Below are positions 1-15,330 of a DNA stretch of 64,000 bases, piece by piece; within the stretch, counting starts at the first letter, position 1, and every line of letters starts with the position of its first letter. This DNA comes from Trametes villosa (Eukaryota; Basidiomycota; Agaricomycetes; Polyporales; Polyporaceae). The notes under the pieces were generated by a model. The model did not search any database, was not told the origin of the DNA, and saw only the letters and a list, made by a program, of their open reading frames with translations. The translations under genes and the position numbers were made by a program. The stretch lies in the NCBI GenBank assembly GCA_002964805.2, contig PUDQ02000033.1, forward strand, positions 682,001 to 746,000. The letters run 5' to 3'.

Positions 1-240
1 CTCGATCTCGGCGAGCACGCGTAGCCGGTCAAGGGCGAACGTCTCGAACTCCTCAATCGTAATATCGTATATTGGCGGCTTGTCGTAGCTTCACAGGTGG
101 TCAGCTTGCGGGCACGTATGGCTATCATGCGGTACGCACAAGTTTAGGCGAAAGGGATACTTGAGGTTAGAGTGTGTCTCCACTATCCCGATTTTCTTGT
201 CTTTTCCCACTGAGTACTTCTTGTCACTGGAGTTTTGCAT
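1..240 (-). CDS. PRI2: DNA primase large subunit, N-terminal part (cut by window edge)
   Basis: Large (regulatory) subunit of eukaryotic primase, which with the small subunit and Pol alpha lays down RNA-DNA primers in the nucleus. Two exons are visible, 140-240 and 1-88, around a 51-nt intron (89-139, GTGCGT...AAG). Splicing rebuilds the family N-terminal signature KYPFRLNFYDKPP followed by TIEEFETFALDRLRVLAEIE, typical of Pri2 before the first helical segment. The first in-frame ATG is at 240 (MQNSSDKK); an upstream exon is possible because an acceptor-like CAG lies just before it. The rest of the gene, including the Fe-S domain, is outside the window. Two ACGCGT boxes lie upstream, fitting a cell-cycle-regulated replication gene. 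Product call is firm; the start is less sure. Confidence 0.85.
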
Positions 241-326
241 CCTGACGTGTGTAGTGTGGTATAGAGGGGGGGGCACCAAGGTAGCCGCAGACAGGAAAGG
301 AGCAGTACACGGTCGTTGACCGCAAG

Positions 327-332
327 ACGCGT
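327..332. promoter_or_regulatory. MluI cell-cycle box (ACGCGT) upstream of PRI2
   Basis: Palindromic ACGCGT 87 nt upstream of the PRI2 ATG. A second copy lies at 353-358. In yeasts ACGCGT is the MBF (Mbp1-Swi6) site that drives G1/S expression of replication genes. Assigning it this role here is inference from position and gene identity. Confidence 0.45.
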
Positions 333-352
333 CTCAGCCACACCTCATCCAA

Positions 353-358
353 ACGCGT
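353..358. promoter_or_regulatory. second MluI cell-cycle box (ACGCGT) upstream of PRI2
   Basis: Second ACGCGT, 26 bp from the first in the PRI2 upstream region. Paired MCB sites are the usual arrangement in MBF-controlled promoters; functional role inferred. Confidence 0.45.
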
Positions 359-1214
359 GCAGTCACACGTGACTGGCGCGCCGTCACGCCGTGTCACTGC
401 ATCGCAAGCGCAGCATTCAACGTTTTTTCAGCGAATTGGTAAGAAAAATCGAACGTAGGGCGTGGGCGCAGGTGCATAAGCACGTACATTTGGACAGGAT
501 GGGGTGTATACTACGGAACGGTGCCATGTACTGTAGAGAAACAACTTATCGGACGGGACGATCCTTGGGCGAGACGGCCGCGAGCGAGCGTGAAAGCGGA
601 CGGGACGGGACGGGACAGGGAGGTGAAACGTGGGGGTCGCACAGACACGGAAGGAGCGGACGGATGGATGGATATAGGTCGCGGGCCGGCGGCTCCACGG
701 GCACAACAAACACAGAGAGAATGTAATGACTACAGTAGCAGCAGCGGAGCAACGGCATGGGGGAGGGTGACAGGATGGGCGGCGTGAGTGTATGCGTGCA
801 TATGAAGGAGGGGGGAGAGGGAAGAAGAGGGGAACGTGAACAACAACGTCCGGCGTGGCGGGATCAAGCACTGCTGCCCTGTTCGAATGTGTATGGATGT
901 CGCGTCTCGCCGTCCGTGGCGGGGTTTCACGAGCCCCGTGGGGGGACCGTGTCCTCGAGAGTCCGGTGCGCCTGTAGGTCTCGCAGAACTGTTGGGTCGA
1001 CTGCGAGCGGCACCAGGGTCGCAAGTAAGCGACTGCGCCATCCCGCACATGAAGCGGGTCACCCACCAGGTAATGCGCTCTTTCGTCTCGAGTGCAGCCC
1101 GCCCGGCGACGAGTGGTCGAGCCCGCCGACCTCAGGGAACGGATGCTACAGGTAGTCGAGCGCGGTGGGGGAGGGAGGGACCTTGGTCAATAATTGCAAT
1201 CCTCGGATCACGCA

Positions 1215-3451
1215 TCATATCCCAAAGGCAGTCGTACGCACATCCAGCCCCGGGTCCGCCATCGGCACGCGCTCGATGCCCGACTCGTCTAGCTCGCTCA
1301 GCGGCGCCTGCTCGTCAATCGACACCGCCTTCAAGTCCATCGACAGGTCCATGATGTCGAGGTCCTCGACTGGCGGGGGCGGTGGCGTCGGCTCCTGGTC
1401 GACGAACCCTTCGGGCAGCTTCCCGTTGGCGTTCTTGCGTGCCTGCTCCCGCACTTTTTGCCACTCCTCATAGCGCTGAACGGCGTGGTCTCGCTCGCTG
1501 TATAAGAGGTCAGAACGCAAAGCGTTGTAGTGCCAACGTCACTTACGCGAGTTTCCGCTGCTTGTACTGTTCCATGACTTCGCCGAAGAGATCTGGGTTG
1601 ATCTCCATGAACAGCTTCAGGGCATTGTACACCAGCGCGTGAATTGTCCTGCCGAATAATTAGATTGGAGCTCATATATGCGATTGAAATCAACGTACCT
1701 GTTCCAATGTTGTCTTGAGTTGGTGTATAGGGCAGGGAAGACGATGGGCAGGATGACGGCGAGGTTATCGCTCATGAGGTTGACGATGTACTCGTTGTTC
1801 CAGTACATCAGAGCCCGCTCCGCGACCTGGAAGTGTTGGCTATTGATACACCGTGCGAGTTGCTGGAACAGCGGCTCCTGGATCTTCTGGAACTCCGCGG
1901 GGTCGATGACATCCAGCACCTCCTCCATCTCGCTCAGGAACATCACCTCCTTTGGCGAGTTCACCTTCGGCCAGTACTTGAGCAGCCCGAGCACCACATC
2001 CTCAGCGAGCGACGCGTCCTTCTCGAGGAACTGGACGACACAGTACGCGAGCTGTGGGTGGTACATCGAGAGACTCTTGACCTTGTGCAGAGGGATGAGC
2101 ACGCGCATGAGGAACGTCTTGTGCTCCTTCTTGAGGGGCAGCGCGAAGCCGTTGATGATGGAACCAAGGATCTCGAGAAGCTCGGCGATGCCGTTGTGCC
2201 GCTCGGTCTCGTAGATGAAGTGGAAGAACACGTTGTTGATGCTCCGGCGGATGGGCGCGCGCAAGTTGAGGAACTTGCCGTATATCCGGTGCAATGTCGT
2301 CTTTAGGAAGTCGCGCTCGCGCGGGTCTTCCGAGTCGAACAGCTCGAGCAGGTTGAGCACGAAGTTCTGATCGATGTACCGCTTGGCGATGTTCGTGTCG
2401 AAGTCGGGGCTCTCCACGAACCGCAGGAAAAATTCGTAGACGATCTGGAGGTGAGGCCACGCCAGCTCGAGCACCGGCTCGTCTTCTTCGGGATCGAACG
2501 CGTCTCCGGTCGGATTCACGGGCGGGGGTATAGAGCGGAAGAGGTTGGTGCCAAACTGCAGGACCTCAGCCGCCGCCCCGTCGAGTTGAAGGCGCTGTGA
2601 CGTACCATCTTGACCACCTCAGGGTATACGTTCTCGGTAATTACGTTGCGTTGGGTCATGATGTACTCGAGCATTTCGTGCAGAGTCTGGGTCTTGATCT
2701 GCTTGCCCTTGAGCTCTGCGTTGGCGTCGTTGAAATCGAAGACGACAGCGCATTGGTGCAGCTTTCTGATAAAGAGCTGCGGGCGTTCGCTGACGGGGGT
2801 TTCTGCGGCATCTGGATAAGGCGAGTGCTTTTCCGCCGGGAGAGAGGCGGGGCTAACCGTTGAAAGCTGGCAACCTCTCGATCTCGACCTTCTCGTTCAC
2901 AACGAACCGACTGCTGCGCTGCTTCCGCGGCGGCTTTCCTGAGATAGGGATGGTGTCCTTGGGCGCTGGACGCAGTCCTCGGGTTGCAAGTGACACGGCC
3001 CTAGGAGGAGTGACAGGCCCGCCGTTCTCGCTGATGGTGTGCTGGTCGGGCGAAGTATCCGGGCTAACCACGACAATGGGGGGAGCGGCGCCCGCCCCGC
3101 CGGGGTTGGCGAACCTGCGATCGGCAGCAGCGGACGCGGTACTGGTGCGGTTTGCGGGGGCGGAGGCTGAGGATCCGTTAGCGTTCGGGAGAGCATGGCT
3201 GCTGGTGTTTGGGAGATGGCTACCCGGAACGCCTGGTTGAGGAAGCGGCTTAGCGGTATTTGGGGGCGGGGGTGGTGGTGCCGCTGCAGCGGCGGCGGCG
3301 GCCGCAGCAGCCTTTGGATCTTTGGTCTTGGAGGAGGTGGAATCGGCGGAGTTCTTCCTGCCGAGCTTAAGGTGGGAAGAGCCTGAGCGTGAGTGGACGC
3401 GCGATAGCAGACATGACGGACCTGGCTGACCTTCATCTTAAAACCCTTCAT
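1215..3451 (-). CDS. RTS1: PP2A regulatory subunit B56 (B' family)
   Basis: Targeting subunit of protein phosphatase 2A; in yeasts Rts1/Par1 acts in cell-size control, septation and stress response. Six exons join in frame: 3431-3451, 2858-3365, 2606-2811, 1699-2555, 1547-1648 and 1215-1497, giving 658 aa. The first exon is only 21 nt (MKGFKMK) and the second starts LGRKNSADS with an Ala-rich run. Residues from about 180 to 580 are the B56 HEAT-like fold, with segments such as [61 protein letters not shown] and [15 protein letters not shown], all diagnostic of B56. The C-terminal exon is charged, with a Pro run (PTPPPPP). The Ser/Pro-rich N-terminal ~170 residues are poorly conserved. The start rests on the ATG at 3451, which gives the usual MKGxK opening. 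Confidence 0.93.
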
Positions 3452-3784
3452 GGCTGGTGGGTGTGGGACGAGGCGGGACTGAAGAGGGCGGGGCCGTCGG
3501 GAGACTCGTGCGTGGTGGGCTTTGTGAGGAGGAGGAGGACGCTGGGAAGGCGGCGAGGCGGTCGCTGCCACTGGCTGAGGCTGAATCGATGAGCAGCGAA
3601 CGGCCCGTGACACGCTGTGACGCGACTAGGATCACGCGCCGCAACGCCCGTGACGCGGGAGGGATCCTGTCACGCGCAGTGATCCTGCTCTGGTCTTCTT
3701 AAGGCCCGCGCCCGCTCCCTCCCCCGTTCCATTCTCTCCCCGCCCCCGCCATCTCCCGCCCGGTTCCCCTTAGCGTCCGTCTGC
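3452..3784. promoter_or_regulatory. divergent promoter region, RTS1 / unknown gene
   Basis: 333 bp between the RTS1 ATG (-) and the next ATG (+). A long pyrimidine-rich tract at about 3711-3770 immediately precedes the + strand start, as is common near filamentous fungal transcription starts. No clear TATA box seen. Confidence 0.5.
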
Positions 3785-5226
3785 ATGGCAGGTACGTGCG
3801 CCCGCGCTCGCCGTCTGTCCCGACGCTCACACCCGCGCGCGCAGCTATCTACACCGTCTATACCTCTCCGACCCATCCGCCCATACCCAATCACCTCCCA
3901 ACGCTCATAGTTACCCCCCATGGTACGCCAATCGCCGGCAGCATTTTTGCCTGAAACTTATGCGCATACAGGCCAACCCACGAATATCCTTTACTCGTAT
4001 CTACACACCAATTTCGTACGCGATCCATTCATCAACCCCGATACTGCTCCCACTCACCTCCTGCCAGAACGCAGAGAACTATCTCTTGACACCCTCTCCC
4101 CAGGGTGACCTCTGTGTCGCCAAACTTTTCCCCCCGCGGCAGGGTGCCCCGAACGGCAAGTCCACAGCGTCCGATCCTGGTCACGCCTCCTCGTCTTCCT
4201 CCAAAGTTGTCCGTTGCGAGGCCTCTCGGAACCTGAAATGGACAATCACGAACACGGGCGTTCTCTCTCCCATCTACAAGCTCGCGCTTCCCTCCCCCGA
4301 CCAAGGCGACCTTCCCCTCTTCCAGGTCTCGAAACCCAACCCGAACGCGCAATTCTGGTCCATGTTCTACTTCGCCTACGCCGGCCACAACATCCCGCCC
4401 AAGCGGATCGAGTTCGGTAAAATCCAGAAGAACCCTCCCGGACCGAACGGAGGCGGCACGCGCATAAGCATCACCGGTAAGACCCCCGAGGAGAAGGCGG
4501 TCTGGCAGACGTTGGGCGAGGGGAACGAAGACTGCGTGGAATGGGTCGTTCTATGCGCGGCTCTCAACCTGCTAGAGTGCGTCCATATCAAGCCCCGCTC
4601 CCCCGCTCGCACTATACCGGATGCTCACCATACCATTCCTTCCGCGCAGTGATGAGATCATCAAGGCCGCTGAGAAGAACCCGTCTGCTGCTGGCGGTGC
4701 GCCCGCTCCCAATCCCGGTGCGCGCCCGGGCCCGACGCCTGTTGCCCTACGCGACCCGGGTGTGGCATCCCCCGGACCCAATGGACCGCAGCGCTCGGTC
4801 ACCGCCCCCGCCCCCCTCCCTCAGCAGCGCGGTCCACCGCCACCTGGCGCGGGCCCCCACATGCAACCTCCGCCTGGTGGTATGCCTCGGGGACCCCCTC
4901 CACAAGGTTTCCCTCCACAAGGTATGCCCCAAGGCATGCCGCAGGGTATGCCTCAGGGCATGCCGCCTCCGGGAATGCCCCAGGGAATGCCACCTCAGGG
5001 AATGCCTCGCGGCCCCGGCGGCCCCGGTTTCGGCGGACCACCCCCGCCGCAAGGCTATGGTCCCCCTGGCGGACCAGGAGGGTTCCCGGGTGGTCCCCCT
5101 GGTCCTGGACAGCCCCGTCAAGGCATGCCCCCGCCCAACGTATACCCACCGGGCGCCTATCCCCCACCGGGCCCGGGAGGCCGCCCAGGACCCCCTCCGC
5201 AGGCTCAGGCTCCCCGCCGGTTCTAG
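3785..5226 (+). CDS. conserved fungal protein of unknown function with Pro-Gly-Met-rich tail
   Basis: Function not recognised. Four exons join in frame: 3785-3791, 3845-3922, 4075-4576 and 4650-5226, giving 387 aa. The first coding exon is 7 nt (ATGGCAG). The protein opens MAAIYTVYTSPTHPPIPNHL. Residues ~30-200 look globular and conserved in style, with KWTITNTG, PNAQFWSMFYFAYAGHNIPP, KRIEFGKIQKNPPGPNGGG and CVEWVVLCAALNLLDDEII. The rest is low complexity: a Pro/Gln/Gly/Met tract with about eight P-x-G-M units (4909-5010) and a Pro-Gly end. No signal peptide or membrane segment. The tail resembles prion-like or RNP-granule proteins, but that is only compositional. The third exon start was chosen because it alone keeps frame; a second intron in 3923-4074 is possible. 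Confidence 0.75.
4909..5010 (+). repeat. tandem P-x-G-M coding repeats
   Basis: Short imperfect repeats of a 12-15-nt unit (CCxCAGGGxATGCC type) encode successive GMPQ/GMPP motifs in the tail of the unknown protein. Tracts like this are prone to length variation. Confidence 0.7.
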
Positions 5227-5934
5227 TTAGAGGTGCTGGTCTGGTGACACGCGCAACGTGAGCTCTCTCTTCCGTACTATTCAGGACTGTTTGGCTTCCC
5301 CTCTTGTCTGGTCCTCCTGGGATACCTGTACATGTGCGACATCTCCGTTTCCTACCACCTGGTCTGTTGTTCTCCGTTCCCGTGCCGCGAACTTCTTTGT
5401 CTTGTTACGTGTATATCATAGGCGAGTCCGGGCGTTTTTACCGGTAGGTTTGCCTGGTCGCGCCTTCTCAGATTCCGGTTATTACGAGCGCCCCGGCTTT
5501 CGAGAGTACATATCGCACTTGTTCGTCGATTACGTCTGTCTATAGTTCGCGTCCGAGTCCTCTCCACCGCTACTCTACTTATTGGTCCCGCTCCCTGGAC
5601 GGTTCGCGCGTTTCGCAGCAGCAGCAGCAATAGCAGTAGCTTGAAGTTTATCCAAGATGTACAATCAATGCGACGAAGATACCCCTATCTTACATACACG
5701 CCCTTGCAGCGCAGCACGCTGCACCGACCCGTCACCCGACCACAGAAAATAGAAGGCGCGGTATCCATTCCTGAACCAACCAACTCCGATGCGTCCCTCA
5801 CGACGCCTCCCATCCGAAGGTCGACCCCGGCGGCGCGCGGCCGTCACGCGAGCGAGAATAGACGGTCTCCAGGCCAGGCGTGCACGCTGCGATCAGCGTG
5901 CGCTGCCAGTGCCGACCTCGTGAGCGCAAAACGC
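5227..5934. other. convergent 3' intergenic region
   Basis: About 710 bp between the stop of the unknown gene (+) and the stop of citrate synthase (-). Pyrimidine-rich near 5260-5350. No RNA gene or supported ORF seen. Confidence 0.55.
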
Positions 5935-8279
5935 TCATTGCTTGATCAACTTCTCGATGGCGTCCATGGACAGCGCTGGGTTGCGGACAGATATGTGAGC
6001 TTCCTATAGATTGGGGGGCGAGGAATCGACTTACACTTCGGCCGCTCGATAGGGAGACCGAGCGCTGCGAGATGGGAGAAGCGTTAGAAACGAGGGTTCT
6101 GCGACCGGCGCGATAGGCAGCGGCGGACGGCGGGGGCGGCCGGCTGGCGGTGATCGCCCGCCGCGCGCTGCACGCTCTGACGCACCTCTGGACCACACGT
6201 ATTGCGTGAGACAGCCGAACGCTGCGGGAATACGGCGTCAGCAACGGCGGAAGTTGGGCGGACTGAGGACGAAGAGCGGGCGACATACCTCGCGAAACAC
6301 CGAAGATCACAGTGTAGTACTGCGGGTGGCAGTAATCGTCAGGGGCGACCGCGGGCGCGGACAGGAGCACTGCATACCTTGAACTGCGTGAGACCATAGT
6401 GGTACAGAACGCAGCCTGAGGACGGTTGTATCAGCAAATGCTACAGTTGACAGAGGTGTGTCTGACTGACCAGATGCCGCATCGACGTTCGGGTACGGGT
6501 TCTTCGTCTGCCAGGTTGTGTGAGCTAACTGACATATGGGGATCGACAGATTATTTCTCACCTTCCCGTGTTCCTTGAGGACATCGGGCGCAACCTCATA
6601 TGTCTATTGGTGGCAGATGAGTACCTCTGCGACACGTTTCAGCTGTGCATATAGCTAACCTTCTTGACCAGCTGGACGATCGGGTCCTTGAGCAGCTCAG
6701 GCCGAGTGTCGCAGAACTGCTGCAGCGCCATGAAGCGAGGATCCGGGTTCCGGAGGACACCGTGGCCGTAGCTGAGAACTTCCGGTCAGCATCTCTACGA
6801 ATATGCCAAGTAGGCGTAATCCGTACCCAGGTACGACCTGTCCGCTCTTCAATGTCTTCCAGAGAGACTCCCGGATCGAATCGTGAGTGATGTCGTTGCC
6901 GAGCTCCTTCTGCATGTTCATCTGCCAGCGCAGGACCTCCTGGTTCGCCAGGCTATATTGATAGATGAGCTACCACTCGAAGCTGAGAATGTGGACGCGC
7001 ACCCATGGAGCGGGCCCGCAAGGGCGTACAAACCCGCCGCATATGACAGGTACGGGTCGGCGAGCGTAGACCCAACGAGATCTACCACTACGTCAGTACA
7101 CCATCCTCGTCAATTCAGAACTGACACTTACGGGAAGTGTGTGCAGATGCGTTGCCGCCCTCGTGGTCACCATGAATGGCGATGTAGAGACGCAAGTACT
7201 CGGTGAGGTCGTAGTTGTCCCCGAACCCGAGCATGTTCGCATAGTTCCCTAGCGCAGAGCATCAGTTTCTGCCTGGGATAACTTCGATGAACAGGGTACG
7301 TACCAACGAGGTCCAGGTCCTTGTTGACCTTCGGCAGGGGCTGTCCGGGGTTGTACACATTCCGGTAGATCCGGGCGGCAAGAGCGGGCAACTTCGCAAG
7401 AAGGTTCAAGGAGTCCTCCAGCGCGTACGTCCAGTACTCATTCTTCTTAATACCCCGCTCATAAGCGGCTTGGAACTGCGACTCGTGGTTCAGCGCAGCG
7501 ACACCCATGCCGAGCTGGGTCATCGGGTGAAGGGTTGTAGGAAGCCTATGAAGCACTCGTCCATGAGCACCCGAAGAGCACGGAAACAGGCAGAGAACGT
7601 ACGAATCAAGGAGCTTCTCGATGTACTCGGGAAGCTCTCCCTTCTCAGCGAGCTCGCGAGACAGCTGCCGTGTCTCTGCTTCCGTGGGGATCTTGCCAGT
7701 CAGGAGCAGCCAAAGCATACTCTCCGCAATGATCTCCTTGCCACCGGGGGCAGCGGGAAGGGCCTTCTGGCAGTCAGGGATGCTGAGACCGTGGAATCTG
7801 ATGCCCTGTATGTATGTGAGCATGACTGGTAGGGTATTGACTTCATTGAAGGGGCATACCTCGATGGGATCCAACACGGAGGCTTCCCACAGCATGGCCT
7901 TGATGCCTCGCATACCACCCACGACATGTCCGACCTGCAGCATAGGTAGGCTCAGATGAATTCACACCGCCGCTGAGCATGACACCCACCTGGACCTCAC
8001 CGAGAACGGCCTGACTATGTTCCGTTTTCTGGTGTTATACGCCGGTCAATATGATACACTCCTTCGACCACAGCGCAGCTAGAGCTCACCAGCTGCTTAA
8101 GCTGAAGCTGCTTCTTGGGGACGACCTCGTCGAGAACCTCCCGTACGGTCTGTACACTTCGATGAGCTGTGTTCCATCTGTACCGTGAGAGACGTGTAGA
8201 GGACCTTAGTCGACGCGAGACGCCTCTGGTTGCACGACTTCGCCACGCTGCGTGCTGCGAAGGAGCTGCTCCTGAACAT
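5935..8279 (-). CDS. CIT1: citrate synthase, mitochondrial
   Basis: Condenses acetyl-CoA and oxaloacetate to citrate, the entry step of the TCA cycle in the mitochondrial matrix. Reading splice sites gives about 17 exons and roughly 460 aa. The N-terminus [20 protein letters not shown] is a typical mitochondrial presequence, Arg/Ser-rich without acids. Diagnostic segments in order: [54 protein letters not shown] (first catalytic His), [32 protein letters not shown] (second catalytic His), [12 protein letters not shown] (catalytic Asp), [13 protein letters not shown]. All three catalytic residues are present. The ATG at 8279 gives the presequence; the next upstream in-frame codons are not supported. 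2-methylcitrate synthase is a close relative and cannot be fully excluded, but the C-terminus is CIT1-like. Confidence 0.93.
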
Positions 8280-8650
8280 GGTGTCGAGTGCGGGGTAGAA
8301 TGCGGGGTAGGAGGAGGAGAGGCGGGTGAGGATTATCCTTCCCCGCATCCCCGCACTTTCATATGCCCCTCGTCGCGTCTTGGCCTAGAGCCGCCCGCTT
8401 GGCGCCCGCCCGCCCGCCCCGCGTGACCGTGCGCCGGCCGATGCGGTATTTGAGCGGAAACGCACCGACCGGCCGCTGCCCGGTCCCCGGCGTCCGGGCG
8501 GCAAAGTGCGAGCTTATCTTACGTAAGGGCACACTGCCAGATCGGGTAGCGTGCCACGCGACCGAGGGTGCGTGTCACCGAGTTTGCCAGCAGATCGCGT
8601 CCAACACAACAACCTCACTCTCGGTCTCTCCTCAACCATCGCCCGCCGCG
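8280..8650. promoter_or_regulatory. divergent promoter region, CIT1 / SEC66
   Basis: 371 bp between two start codons on opposite strands. GC-rich with a short direct repeat (tgcggggta, near 8288-8310) close to the CIT1 start. No TATA box identified. Confidence 0.5.
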
Positions 8651-9527
8651 ATGGCGTCCGTCCTCATCCCCGTTCTCTACGTCTTCATCGTCTTCGGCAG
8701 TCTCATCGTCTTCAGCTACTTCTACAGGCGGCGCAACGCGCGTTAGTACTCGCAGACTGTTCACATAAGACCACTAATTAACGCGCCGCGTCCTACAGAG
8801 AAAGTATACGAGTCCTACTTCCCGCCGCACCACGAACGCGATGTCTACTTCTCTCTCATGCAAATGTCCGATCCTCCCGCGCCGGAGACTCTCCTAAAGG
8901 CTGCGTTGGTCCGCCGTGCCATGACCGACGTCACTCGTATTATTCGCCTCCGGGAGGACAAGCCCGCTCTCCAGAATCTACTCCAGAAGGGCTCTATTGG
9001 TGACGATCTCTGGAACAGTCTGCTCGCGGCCGAGAAGGAGATGGAGGCAGAGATCCTGGAGGTGGCGGCAGAGGCAAACGCATATGTCGAGGGCTGGGGT
9101 AGCGTGATCTTCCAGACCGCGACCGAAATGATGCACAACGAGAAGATGCGTGCTCTCGTTGAGCAAATCCCGTCTATCCGTGCCGAGGCTGGTCAGTACA
9201 TTTTGCGAAACATTGAAACATTCATCGCTAACTGTGATTGTAGAGCGTAAGTACGGCAAGTCCGCCCTCCCGAAATTCACTGTCGAGGCACCTCCCGCTG
9301 CGCCCTCCGCGCCTTCCACGCCCCAGCTTCCTCCACCTACGCCCTCAGCACCGTCCACACCGTCCACCCCTGCCCGGCCAGAGACGCCCGTTTCTGCAAA
9401 GTCATCGAACGGACTGGCGCCGCCCAGCGCAGGCGCCGACAGCGGTACATTCAGCGACAGCGATCGTTCGGTGGTTTCGACGCCGTCGTCGCCACGATCC
9501 CCGTCGAAATCCGTGAGCCAGCCGTGA
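8651..9527 (+). CDS. SEC66: ER translocation complex subunit Sec66 (Sec71)
   Basis: Non-essential subunit of the Sec62/63 complex for post-translational import into the ER. Three exons, 8651-8741, 8799-9191 and 9244-9527, give 255 aa. An N-terminal signal anchor (VLIPVLYVFIVFGSLIVFSY, residues ~4-25) is followed by RRRNAQ, placing the rest in the cytosol. The core QKVYESYFPPHHERDVYFSL, TLLKAALVRRAMTDVTRIIRLRED, LLQKGSIGDDLWNSLLAAE and EANAYVEGWG matches Sec66 in order and spacing (KAAL, NGSIG, GW). The C-terminal ~90 residues are an Ala/Pro/Ser-Thr-rich tail absent from yeast Sec66. Divergent from CIT1 and convergent with the deubiquitinase. Confidence 0.92.
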
Positions 9528-9818
9528 TCTGACGTCGATCCCGAAGCTTACATGACGCGCCCAGTCTTCGTCGAAGAAGTCGAAGAAGCGAAAGTAGACA
9601 TGCATTCTCATAATTATTTCCTTGTTCGATGATGTTCGTGTTGGGCAATACGATCTCGGGAATGGTGTACACTCCCCTCCGCCGCGTCGGTGAATGTCTG
9701 GTCGTTATACAGTGAGAAACGCTAGGAAGTCGACAGAAGTACATGTGATGGAGACCGGATGCAGCTATTGAAGAACATGACAAGCTCCCAGAACGCGAAG
9801 ACAAGGCGGACCGACGCA
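9528..9818. other. convergent 3' region SEC66 / UBP15
   Basis: 291 bp between two stop codons facing each other; AT-richer than the flanking coding DNA. It must hold both 3' UTRs, so the transcripts may overlap. Nothing else seen. Confidence 0.5.
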
Positions 9819-14088
<4,270 letters not shown>

Positions 14089-15330
14089 AGTATCGCTCTG
14101 GGACGCGCACTTGGTCAGCCTGTGCAAAGACGGGTACGCATACGCCACCCACCATGGCGGGCAAAGTCGCGATAGTCGTCGTCTGTCCTTTGTAGCTTGG
14201 TGGGGCCGTTCAGGTGCGAAAGAACGTCCGCAGGAGCAGGTGGAGGCAGCAGGAACGCAGGTGATACGCAATGGGAGGTGCACTGGTCGTGCCTCCGCGT
14301 GCGGGCGAGATTCTGGCCGGGAGCCCGTGGGAATCTATTCCCCTTCTTAGTCATGCCCTATAAAGGCGCTCCCGCTGCGTGTCCTCTGCAATTTTGTCTC
14401 TCACCTCCGACGTCCTCGAGCCCACTTGCGCGTCGACCCACCGTAGCTTCGTGTCCAGCTGGCTGAAAGCATGCTAGAAGCCTCCTAGCTGCAGAGTCTT
14501 TTCGTCTGTTTTCTGTCTGCTGGCCCCGACAAAGCTGCGCACCCTCTTCGCCACTGCATCCCACACGATCCTTAAATTGTCTCGACAGGGAGGTCTTCTT
14601 GGCCTCCACCAGCCTTTCCGCTGTCTACTGTCCTGTAATGAGTCAAAATCGTGTAAGAACAAGCCGTTTGGGTATGGTTGCTGGCCCGCTCTGTTTTTGA
14701 GCGGGTCGGTTGGGGTTTCCCCTCATTCCCGGCGGTATCGCTCGAGCTACTTATAGACTGCGCCGTTATACCAGAAGGCGCAGTCGTACCGTGCTCTCTG
14801 CATACATCTACGTTGGCATCGTGTACCTTGCTGTGTATGTACCTAGCTAGGCGTGCTGTGCAATCGCATTTTCTGTTGTTCTAATCCCGTTCGGTTCGCC
14901 CGAGATGCCTCGTTGTGATCTTCGAGACCACGCTTGGCTTGGATGGCGGTGTGCGATGGCCACCCGGAGGGGACAATGCGGAGAGCTGTTTATGCTCGGA
15001 GCTGGCCATCTGTGGTGTGTACATCGCGCAGGCAGAAGACGGGGTGGTGTTGCTGTGCGACGGGGACGTTGATGGGTAGACGGACTACGAACTGCCAGGA
15101 AGAGCGCGAAATGAAATGAGTGGGAGCCCGGCGTTTGGTCGAGCTGTAGTGGCGGTACGTAACCGACCGCAAGTGGAATTCTGGTTGAACAAGGCCGGGT
15201 GCCTCTGCCGCCTCATGCCCACACGCCTTGCTTTCCCTCTCCATTCTCCTCCGGCCACACCCCTCCGTATTAAAATCGGTCCTGGAGCCGGCCCTGGCTC
15301 TTTCTTCCTCGTACACCCCTATGCTCCCTC
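14089..15330. promoter_or_regulatory. long divergent intergenic region, UBP15 / disordered-protein gene
   Basis: About 1.24 kb without a supported gene. It contains a TATAAA at about 14358, a perfect 9-bp inverted repeat with a 12-nt loop (14756-14785), and an out-of-frame ATG at 15321 just before the + strand start at 15331. Short frames here lack any family feature. Confidence 0.5.
14756..14785. repeat. perfect 9-bp inverted repeat (hairpin)
   Basis: GACTGCGCC at 14756-14764 pairs exactly with GGCGCAGTC at 14777-14785 around a 12-nt loop. It could be a transcription-factor palindrome or an RNA hairpin; nothing in the context decides. Confidence 0.6.

Larger units (their letters stand above)
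241..1214. other. intergenic region between PRI2 5' end and RTS1 3' end
   Basis: About 970 bp without a convincing gene. It holds the PRI2 promoter with two ACGCGT boxes. A run of four GGG tracts spaced by AC/ACA lies at 602-620 and can form a G-quadruplex on the + strand. G-rich sequence near 1165-1180 lies just past the RTS1 stop. The open frames on both strands here lack family features and look like GC-rich noise. Confidence 0.6.

Noticed and set aside
428..1066. 212-residue - strand frame between PRI2 and RTS1
   Set aside because: Cys/Arg/Pro/Ser-rich with no family motif and overlapping equally open frames on both strands; typical GC-rich noise.
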